Assembly (NCBI GenBank): GCA_013138655.1
Contig: WTCI01000149.1
Location: forward strand, 1 to 6,116
From: Desulfuromonadaceae bacterium
GTDB taxonomy: Bacteria; Desulfobacterota; Desulfuromonadia; Desulfuromonadales; Geopsychrobacteraceae
Reading direction: 5' to 3'
Length of the DNA: 6,116 bases
Made by a program: the position numbers and the translations under genes. How positions within the stretch are numbered: the stretch's first letter is position 1; every line of letters starts with the position of its first letter. Positions 1 to 5,125 of this stretch are shown piece after piece. The notes beneath the pieces were generated by a model that was not told where the DNA came from, did no database searches, and worked only from the letters and a program-made list of their open reading frames with translations.

Positions 1-72
1 TATTCGTCGATTTTTGTCGCCAGCCCAGTGCTGATCTTCTGGGAACAACGAAAAGCAGCCCGCGCCAGCTAG
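1..72 (+). CDS. secF: SecF, protein translocase subunit, 3' end only
   Basis: The window opens inside a plus-strand reading frame of 23 codons that ends with TAG at 70-72. The peptide reads YSSIFVASPVLIFWEQRK followed by a short basic/alanine tail (AARAS). This matches the end of the last transmembrane helix of SecF, where the family typically has a G(T)YSSIF(I/V)ASP(I/V)L.. motif followed by a charged cytoplasmic tail. SecF works with SecD in the inner membrane to drive late steps of Sec-dependent export using the proton or sodium gradient. Only the extreme C-terminus is visible, so integrity of the gene cannot be judged. The stop codon lies inside the first copy of a 9-bp direct repeat (65-73), which is described separately. 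The following gene is on the same strand, and secD would be expected just left of the window. The identification rests on a short but characteristic motif. Confidence 0.8.
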   Translation, partial: YSSIFVASPVLIFWEQRKAARAS

Positions 73-131
73 TTCCCGACTCGGAAACCTACCAGTTCCC
101 ACCCGGAGTTTCCGGATAAAAACCAGCTAGT
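65..131. repeat. Short palindromic repeat unit flanked by 9-bp direct repeats
   Basis: CCAGCTAGT occurs at 65-73 and again at 123-131, 58 bases apart. Between the copies lies a small foldback: CGGAAAC (82-88) pairs with GTTTCCG (108-114). There is also a 23-base-period direct repeat, AGTTCCC at 71-77 and at 94-100. The unit is rich in G/C runs and has no coding content. Intergenic palindromic repeats with GGAAAC/GTTTCC arms and GGGAACT motifs are common in related genomes as far as I recall, but I cannot confirm the family. It sits directly on the secF stop codon and is followed immediately by the larger element at 127-293. Confidence 0.5.
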
Positions 132-293
132 GCCCCGTGCGGTTAGTCGTGTCAATGAATTCTGAGATATTTTTGGTGCTGCCAAGGCGACGCCAACGCA
201 GGCCTAGCCGTGCGTTAAGTCAAGTTGGCGCAACGCAGGCAGCGCCGAAAAGGGCCAGAATTAGAAGACAGGATTAGCCGCACGGGGCACTAG
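127..293. mobile_element. MITE-like foldback element, about 160 bp, no coding capacity
   Basis: The two ends are inverted repeats: 127-153 matches the reverse complement of 267-293 at 24 of 27 positions, with the outer 16 bases (CTAGTGCCCCGTGCGG) identical. The foldback continues inward on nearly the same centre of symmetry (about 210). AATTCTG (158-164) pairs with CAGAATT (256-262). GGTGCTGCC (175-183) pairs with GGCAGCGCC (238-246) with one wobble. CGCCAAC (191-197) pairs with GTTGGCG (224-230). CTAG is found at both outer ends (127-130 and 290-293) and could be a 4-bp target duplication, giving a core of 131-289. Because CTAG is itself palindromic, it could instead be part of the terminal repeat. 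No ORF of note lies inside. The element could be a non-autonomous transposon mobilised in trans, or a large intergenic hairpin acting at the RNA level between secF and the next gene. Confidence 0.55.
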
Positions 294-306
294 TTCTGCT
301 AAGAGC

Positions 307-311
307 GGAGG
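307..311 (+). promoter_or_regulatory. Shine-Dalgarno site that decides the TPR gene start
   Basis: GGAGG lies 7 bases before the ATG at 319 but only 4 bases before an in-frame TTG at 316. The spacing favours ATG 319 as the real start. The site is 13 bases beyond the right end of the MITE-like element, so the insertion left the ribosome binding site intact. Confidence 0.75.
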
Positions 312-318
312 TCTGTTG

Positions 319-900
319 ATGAAAAAGGAAACACTTCTTTTTGTTGCCGTTGCTTTGGTTGCCGGTATCCTGCTCGGGATTATTTACAGTAACGCGAAAA
401 GAGATAAACAGCCGACTGCAGCAGTACCCGCCGTGGCCCCGGTACCCGCCCCGGCGGTCAATTATCAGCAACAGATTACCATGCTGGAAGGGATTGTCGC
501 CAAAGAGCCGGAAAATCGTGATGCCTGGATTCAACTGGGACATAATTATTTCGACTCTGATCAGCCGATGAGGGCGGTCGAGGCTTATGATAAAGCGCTG
601 AAGATTGAGGGGCGTGATCCAAATATTCTCACTGACCAGGGAGTCATGTATCGCCGACTCGGTTGGTTTGACAAGGCAATCAAGAACTTTGAGCAGGCAT
701 ATCGTTTAAATCCGGAACATCAACAGAGTTTGTACAATCTGGGGGTTGTTTACCGTTATGATTTACAGGATTTCCCCAAAGCGGTTGAAGTATGGGAGAA
801 ATTTCTTGTGATTAATTCCAGTGGGCCAGGTGCCGCTCAGGTTCAATCAGAACTTGAGTTTCTGAAAAATCATCCGCAAACTCCACAATCCCAGCAATAG
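319..900 (+). CDS. Membrane-anchored tetratricopeptide repeat (TPR) protein
   Basis: The product is 193 residues from ATG 319, which is preferred over TTG 316 because of the GGAGG spacing. Residues 1-4 (MKKE) are followed by one hydrophobic segment at about 5-23 and then a basic stretch. This looks like an uncleaved N-terminal anchor with the rest facing the periplasm. A Pro/Ala-rich linker covers about 33-47. Three TPR units follow: about 67-100 (AWIQLGHNYFDSDQPMRAVEAYDKAL), 101-134 (ILTDQGVMYRRLGWFDKAIKNFEQAY) and 135-168 (LYNLGVVYRYDLQDFPKAVEVWEKFL), each showing the W/L-G-Y-A-A-P pattern. The tail is Gln/Pro-rich. TPRs are protein-binding scaffolds, and no enzymatic motif is present. The overall plan resembles the TPR part of CcmI/NrfG-type assembly factors, but nothing ties it to cytochrome maturation. 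Its place after secF suggests a role with exported or envelope proteins; this is inference. A hairpin follows the stop codon closely. Confidence 0.85.
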   Translation: MKKETLLFVAVALVAGILLGIIYSNAKRDKQPTAAVPAVAPVPAPAVNYQQQITMLEGIVAKEPENRDAWIQLGHNYFDSDQPMRAVEAYDKALKIEGRDPNILTDQGVMYRRLGWFDKAIKNFEQAYRLNPEHQQSLYNLGVVYRYDLQDFPKAVEVWEKFLVINSSGPGAAQVQSELEFLKNHPQTPQSQQ

Positions 901-905
901 CTCTT

Positions 906-936
906 AGCACAGGCCGGTCATAAACCGGCCTGTGCT
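906..936 (+). terminator. Perfect 13-bp hairpin, terminator candidate
   Basis: AGCACAGGCCGGT (906-918) pairs without mismatch with ACCGGCCTGTGCT (924-936) around a 5-base loop. It starts 6 bases after the TPR gene stop. The stem is strong and GC-rich, but the following bases (GTTTC) form only a weak U tract, so termination may be partial. Some transcript could continue into recJ, which starts 41 bases later on the same strand and has no obvious promoter of its own. Confidence 0.6.
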
Positions 937-977
937 GTTTCAGCCTGTACAGTCAATAATCGTCTCACGGAAAGCTG

Positions 978-2714
978 ATGAATCCAATCACCAGTAGAAA
1001 ATGGCAACTACGCAGTGGTGAACCGAGCCCCGCTCAGGTCGAACGTTTTACCAAGGCTCTCGGAGTGTTGCCGTTGACCGCCCGCGTCTTATTGTTGCGT
1101 GGCATCGGAACCGCTGAAGATGGGCAGGCTTTTCTGCAGGCGCGTTTGAGTGCACTGCCCGATCCCGACCTGCTGCCCGATATGGCCATTGCCTGCGGCC
1201 GTCTGGAGCAGGCTCTGGTGCGGGGTGAAAAGATTGCTGTGCATGGTGATTACGACGTTGACGGTATCACCGGTTGCACCCTGCTGGTTGAGACGTTGCG
1301 CAACCTGGGTGGTTTGGTCGAGTATCATATCCCCTTGCGGCTGAAAGACGGTTACGGTCTCTCCGCTGATGCCATTCGTCAGGCTCGGGACAGCGGTTGT
1401 GGTCTGATCGTTTCGGTCGATTGCGGGGTCTCGGCTCATGCGGAGGCCGACTTGGCCTCTGAGCTGGGGATTGATCTGATTATCACTGACCATCATCAGC
1501 CGCCGGAAGAGTTGCCGACCTGTCTGGCACTGATCAATCCGCATCTATCCGGCAACCGCTTCCCCTGGCAGGAACTTTCCGGGGTCGGCGTCGCTTTTTT
1601 CCTGCTCGCCGGGTTGCGACGACGGTTGCGGGAAAACGGTTATTTTACCCACCATCCTGAACCGGATCTGCGCCAGGGATTGGACTTGGTGGCACTTGGA
1701 ACCATCGCCGATATTGTCCCGCTTGGCGGCGTTAACCGGATTCTGGTTCGCGCCGGGTTACAACGTCTTGAACAGGGCAGTCGACCGGGAATTGCCGCGT
1801 TGAAAAAGGTTGCTGAGGTGAAAAAGGTCAGTTGCGGGACAGTCGGCTTCCGTTTGGCCCCACGCTTGAATGCGGCCGGTCGCCTTGAGGATGCTGCCCT
1901 GGGAGTTAAACTGCTGCTCGGCGATGATCCACAGGAAGCAGCAGAGCTGGCAGAACTGCTGGATGAATTCAACCGCGAACGGCAAAAGATTGAACAGCAA
2001 ACCCTGGAACAGGCCATCGCTGCACTCGAAGAACAGCCGGAGGAGATGCGTCATACAATTGTTCTGGCCGATGAACGTTGGCATCCCGGGGTGATCGGTA
2101 TCGTTGCCAGCCGTCTGGTGGAGCGTTATCATCGCCCAACGGTCATGATCGCTCTTGGTGCTGGATCGGGGAAAGGCTCAGCACGCTCGATCAAAAATTT
2201 TCACCTGTACCGGGCCTTGCAACAGTGTGCTGAAAATCTTGTAGGGTTTGGCGGCCATGCCATGGCTGCCGGGCTGTCGATCGAGGCAGAAAAGTTGACT
2301 GCGTTCAGCGACTGTTTTGAGAAAACCGCAACAGCATTGCTCAGTGCGGAGGATCTGCTGCCGTCAATTGCCCATGATGGTGAAACACTGCTTGGGTCGA
2401 TAAGTCTGCAGCAGGTTCAGGAATTTGAGTCCCTGAGCCCCTTTGGTGCGGGAAATCCACAACCCGCTTTTGTCAGCTGCAATTGCCGGGTTTTCAGCCC
2501 GCGAATTCTTGCTGAAAAACATCTCAAGTTTGATATTGAGCAGCAGGGTACGCGGCAAAGTTGTATCGCTTTCGGCATGGCAGAGCACTACGATGAATTG
2601 CAGGAGCGGGCTGACCTGCTTTATCGTCCCACGATTAACAGCTGGAAAGGAAGGGATTCCGTTCAGTTGCAGGTTGTCGACATGCGCTCAGCCGGGAATG
2701 AAGATTTGTCATGA
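978..2714 (+). CDS. recJ: Single-stranded-DNA-specific 5'-3' exonuclease RecJ
   Basis: The product is 578 residues, the usual RecJ length (E. coli RecJ is about 577). RecJ is a cytoplasmic metal-dependent nuclease that degrades single-stranded DNA from 5' ends in RecF-pathway recombination, mismatch repair and base-excision repair. The DHH phosphoesterase core is complete: GDYDVDGITG at 90-99 (D91, D93, D95), VDCG with D148, the eponymous D171-H172-H173 in TDHHQ, and GTIADIVPL with D245. LNAAGRLEDA follows at 297-306. The DHHA1 domain includes WHPGVIGIVASRL (368-380) and GFGGHAMAAG (423-432). The C-terminal OB-like region has FGAGNPQPAF (489-498). No key residue is missing. ATG 978 is chosen because the N-terminus matches the family and a modest GGAAAG lies 3 bases upstream. 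The gene ends in an ATGA overlap with murB. A frameshift or truncation is not seen. Confidence 0.97.
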   Translation: MNPITSRKWQLRSGEPSPAQVERFTKALGVLPLTARVLLLRGIGTAEDGQAFLQARLSALPDPDLLPDMAIACGRLEQALVRGEKIAVHGDYDVDGITGCTLLVETLRNLGGLVEYHIPLRLKDGYGLSADAIRQARDSGCGLIVSVDCGVSAHAEADLASELGIDLIITDHHQPPEELPTCLALINPHLSGNRFPWQELSGVGVAFFLLAGLRRRLRENGYFTHHPEPDLRQGLDLVALGTIADIVPLGGVNRILVRAGLQRLEQGSRPGIAALKKVAEVKKVSCGTVGFRLAPRLNAAGRLEDAALGVKLLLGDDPQEAAELAELLDEFNRERQKIEQQTLEQAIAALEEQPEEMRHTIVLADERWHPGVIGIVASRLVERYHRPTVMIALGAGSGKGSARSIKNFHLYRALQQCAENLVGFGGHAMAAGLSIEAEKLTAFSDCFEKTATALLSAEDLLPSIAHDGETLLGSISLQQVQEFESLSPFGAGNPQPAFVSCNCRVFSPRILAEKHLKFDIEQQGTRQSCIAFGMAEHYDELQERADLLYRPTINSWKGRDSVQLQVVDMRSAGNEDLS

Positions 2715-3691
2715 GTCAATCTTTGCGGGGTCAACTCAGGGCCCTTGCCGGACAGGATGTCGGCAGAACAGCTTTCGACGCACCGCTTTCGCAGCATAGC
2801 AGTTGGCGGATCGGCGGGGCCGCTTGGCTGCTGCTTGAGCCGGAAAGCCGGGAACAGGTTGCCAGGGTGCAGCGCTTTGTCCGCGAGCAGAAAATCCCGT
2901 TGGTGGTCATCGGTCGGGGAACCAACCTGTTGTTTGACGATGCCGGCGTGCACGGCGTTGTCATGAAAATCGGTGAACAGATGGGCGGTATCCGGATCTC
3001 CGGACAAAAAATTGTCGCCGGAGGCGGGGCCTGGGTACCGCAACTGGCGCGCCTCTCGATGCGTGCCGGCTTGACCGGTCTTGAACATACCATCGGGATT
3101 CCCGGAACTCTTGGTGGTCTGGTGATGATGAACGGCGGCAGTCAGCACAAAGGAATCGGTGAAAATGTGACCCGGGTTTCGATTGTTGATGCGGAGGGAG
3201 CAACCTGCCAGTTAAGTCGTGAAGATTGCGCCTTCTCTTACCGTCACAGTGCTTTGCAGGGGAGCGGAAGTGTCGTTGTCGAAGTGGAGCTCTGTTGTCC
3301 GAAGGGGGAACTGGTCAGGGTGCGCAGTGAAATGATCAGTGATCTGAGAACCCGACGCCGGAAATTCCCCCGCAAACAACCTAATTGCGGTTCGGTTTTT
3401 TTAAGCACGGCAGAGATGCACGCCAGCGTCGGGCCGCCGGGGAAAATTATCGAAGATGCCGGGTTGAAAGGCAGCCGCATCGGCCAAGCAGAGGTTTCGC
3501 AGCAACATGCTAATTTTATCGTCAATCTGGGTGGGGCCAGTTCGGCTGATGTGCTTGCCCTGATTCGGCATATCCGCCAGAAGGTCCGTGAACGGATCGG
3601 TTTTGAATTGGACTGCGAAGTCTGTTATGTCGGCACTGATGGGATGTTGCTGCCGGCACATATCAAGGCGGATAAACAGCTCCAACAATAA
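2711..3691 (+). CDS. murB: UDP-N-acetylenolpyruvoylglucosamine reductase MurB (type II)
   Basis: The product is 326 residues. MurB is a cytoplasmic FAD enzyme that reduces UDP-GlcNAc-enolpyruvate to UDP-MurNAc with NADPH, the second committed step of peptidoglycan precursor synthesis. Visible motifs are SWRIGGAA (31-38), the FAD-binding VIGRGTNLLFDDAGVHG (66-82), and GLEHTIGIPGTLGGLVMMNG (123-142). The SYRHS segment carries R178, matching the conserved active-site arginine. NCGSVF carries S228, the expected proton donor. A conserved late glutamate lies in the ELDCEV segment (E303). PPGKIIEDAGLKG and QQHANFIVN are also typical. The length and the SVF.. arrangement without the extra Tyr loop fit type II enzymes (Bacillus-like) rather than the E. 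coli type. The start codon overlaps the recJ stop (ATGA at 2711-2714) and has no strong Shine-Dalgarno, which suggests translational coupling. murB is often found in the dcw cluster, but here it is separate from other wall genes within view. Confidence 0.96.
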   Translation: MSQSLRGQLRALAGQDVGRTAFDAPLSQHSSWRIGGAAWLLLEPESREQVARVQRFVREQKIPLVVIGRGTNLLFDDAGVHGVVMKIGEQMGGIRISGQKIVAGGGAWVPQLARLSMRAGLTGLEHTIGIPGTLGGLVMMNGGSQHKGIGENVTRVSIVDAEGATCQLSREDCAFSYRHSALQGSGSVVVEVELCCPKGELVRVRSEMISDLRTRRRKFPRKQPNCGSVFLSTAEMHASVGPPGKIIEDAGLKGSRIGQAEVSQQHANFIVNLGGASSADVLALIRHIRQKVRERIGFELDCEVCYVGTDGMLLPAHIKADKQLQQ

Positions 3692-3719
3692 AGGCCACTG
3701 CATGGAGCAAGTGACCTTT
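3690..3719. terminator. Imperfect hairpin between convergent genes
   Basis: AAAGGCCACT (3690-3699) pairs with AGTGACCTTT (3710-3719) with one mismatch around a 10-base loop. It begins on the murB stop codon and lies in the 49-base gap between the convergent murB and aminotransferase genes. The A/T-rich outer bases could serve as a U tract on either strand, so it may be a weak bidirectional terminator. Position is the main argument. Confidence 0.35.
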
Positions 3720-3740
3720 CGTTTGGGCGTTGTGTCGTGG

Positions 3741-4922
3741 TTAAAGCCCCGCCTCCTTCGCCAGCTGTTCCCACAGTGGCAGGCTGCGTTCAATCATGTC
3801 GTCATCGACACAATAGGCGATCCGGAAGTAGCCGGGGGCGCCGAATCCGGAGCCGGGAACCAGCAGGATGAGGTATTTTTGCGCCAGGCGGATGAAGTCC
3901 ATCTCGTCGCTGAGCGGCGACTTTGGGAAGAGGTAGAACCCGCCGCCCGGCTTGACCATCTCGAAGCCGAGTGTGGTCAGCTTGTCGTAAAGCAGATCCC
4001 GTTTGTGGCGATAGATTTCGCTGTCGACACTGCAGCGCTGCAGGCCGGTGACCAGGCGTTGCATCAATGCCGGGGCATTGACAAAACCGAGCACCCGGTT
4101 GCAAAAGATGGCGCCCTGCATAAACAGGCCTACTTCAGTCATTGCCGGATTCGCCGCCAGGTAGCCGATCCGCTCACCGGGCAGGGCCAGATCCTTGGAG
4201 TGGGAGGTAACAATAATCGAATTAGAAACACAGTTGAAAATGCAGGGGACTTTCTCGCCGTAGCTGATTTTCGCATAAGGCTCATCGGAGATGACCGTTA
4301 TGCTGCTTCCCAACTCCTGTTCCTTTTTCTGCAACAGCTCGCCAAGTTGTTTCAGGGTGGTTTCCGGGTAGATGACCCCGGTCGGGTTATTCGGTGAATT
4401 GACGATAATGGCCCGGGTGCGCTCACTGATCGCACCTTCAATCGCTTCCAGATCGGGTTGAAAATCCTCTTTTGTGGCGACGGTGACCGGAATCCCCTGG
4501 TGGTTGTCGATATAGAACTTGTACTCGACAAAGTAGGGGGTCAGGATAATGACTTCGTCGCCGGGGTTCAGCAGGGTTTTCAGCACCACGTTCAGGGCCG
4601 CACCGGCACCGCAGGTCATAACCACGTTGGCGCCGGTTATCGGTTGGTCGCAACGCTCGGCAATGACTTCAGCAACGGCGGCGCGGGTTTCATCGTAACC
4701 GGCATTGTTCATATAACGATGCATCCCCGGCAGCGGGGTTTCGGCAATTTTTTTCAGCGCGGCGTGCAGTTCAGCCGGTGGTTCGATGGTCGGGTTGCCG
4801 AGGGTGAAATCGAAAACCTGATCGGCACCGTATTGTTGCCTCAGTGCGGCACCCTCCTCGAACATTTTGCGAATCCAGGAAGCGCCTTGGATGCATTCAT
4901 TGACTTTCGTGGCGATGGTCAT
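3741..4922 (-). CDS. PLP-dependent aminotransferase, class I/II (aspartate aminotransferase-like)
   Basis: The product is 393 residues with the complete fold-type I aminotransferase pattern. LGNPTIEPP is at 41-49. GAGAAL (105-110) contacts the cofactor phosphate. NSPNNPTG (175-182) carries the conserved Asn, and SDEPY (212-216) has D213, which binds the pyridine nitrogen. SHSKDLALPGERIGY (240-254) has K243 as the Schiff-base lysine. YFRIAY (365-370) has R367, which should bind the substrate alpha-carboxylate. The enzyme should transfer an amino group from an amino acid to a 2-oxo acid in the cytoplasm. The substrate cannot be read from sequence: aspartate, alanine and branched-chain or aromatic substrates are all possible in this subgroup. 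The start at 4922 is supported by AAAGGA (minus strand, 4932-4937) 9 bases upstream and by a promoter further up. It converges on murB and appears to be a single-gene unit. Confidence 0.92.
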   Translation of the reverse strand: MTIATKVNECIQGASWIRKMFEEGAALRQQYGADQVFDFTLGNPTIEPPAELHAALKKIAETPLPGMHRYMNNAGYDETRAAVAEVIAERCDQPITGANVVMTCGAGAALNVVLKTLLNPGDEVIILTPYFVEYKFYIDNHQGIPVTVATKEDFQPDLEAIEGAISERTRAIIVNSPNNPTGVIYPETTLKQLGELLQKKEQELGSSITVISDEPYAKISYGEKVPCIFNCVSNSIIVTSHSKDLALPGERIGYLAANPAMTEVGLFMQGAIFCNRVLGFVNAPALMQRLVTGLQRCSVDSEIYRHKRDLLYDKLTTLGFEMVKPGGGFYLFPKSPLSDEMDFIRLAQKYLILLVPGSGFGAPGYFRIAYCVDDDMIERSLPLWEQLAKEAGL

Positions 4923-4960
4923 TCACTTACGTCCTTTCAGGTTCAATAAAATATCGCCGC

Positions 4961-4989
4961 AGTTTAGCTGTGAGTGGTTGACGGGTCAA
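4961..4989 (-). promoter_or_regulatory. Sigma70-type promoter for the aminotransferase, with palindrome on the -35 box
   Basis: On the minus strand TTGACC (4984-4989, 5 of 6 to consensus) and TAAACT (4961-4966, 4 of 6) are separated by exactly 17 bases. This would start transcription near 4954, about 30 bases before the ATG. The -35 box lies in a small inverted repeat, TTGAC-GG-GTCAA on the plus strand (4978-4989), which could be an operator for a dimeric regulator. No regulator is in view. Confidence 0.5.
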
Positions 4990-4999
4990 GAAGGATTGC

Positions 5000-5125
5000 A
5001 TGTCCCAGATCCACCAGCACTTCATGGACAAAGTCCTGCGAGCCCCATTTTGGATCTCATTCCATTGGAATTCTACGGTTTTCGCCTACGCTCCCGCCGA
5101 TAATGACGGATTTTGCAGAAAGTGA
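5000..5125 (+). other. Doubtful small ORF (41 codons) abutting the IS end
   Basis: An ATG at 5000 is preceded by AAGGA (4991-4995) with a short 4-base spacing and runs to TGA at 5123-5125, immediately before the presumed IS boundary. The peptide begins MSQIHQHFMDKVLRAPFWIS. I do not recognise it. Its second half (FAYAPADNDGFCRK) looks like translation of an intergenic repeat rather than protein. It could be the relic of a gene cut by the IS, or chance. Apart from this ORF, the stretch 4990-5125 shows only a small 11-bp palindrome (TTCCATTGGAA, 5060-5070). Confidence 0.15.

Noticed and set aside
191..237. Possible integron attC site (GTTAAGT at 214-220 within a palindromic region)
   Set aside because: The paired inverse core RYYYAAC is not found at the right place, the symmetry extends far outside any attC, and no integrase or cassette is present. 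The whole 127-293 foldback explains the structure better.
3588..4397. Long plus-strand open frame (269 codons) opposite the aminotransferase
   Set aside because: It overlaps the end of murB and lies antisense to a complete aminotransferase with all catalytic motifs. Its peptide shows no family pattern, so it is a shadow frame.
5080..5116. Degenerate repeat resembling the common CCCGC..AATGACGG intergenic palindrome
   Set aside because: The expected inverted arm is not intact, and I cannot show a second copy in the window, so it is not listed as a repeat.
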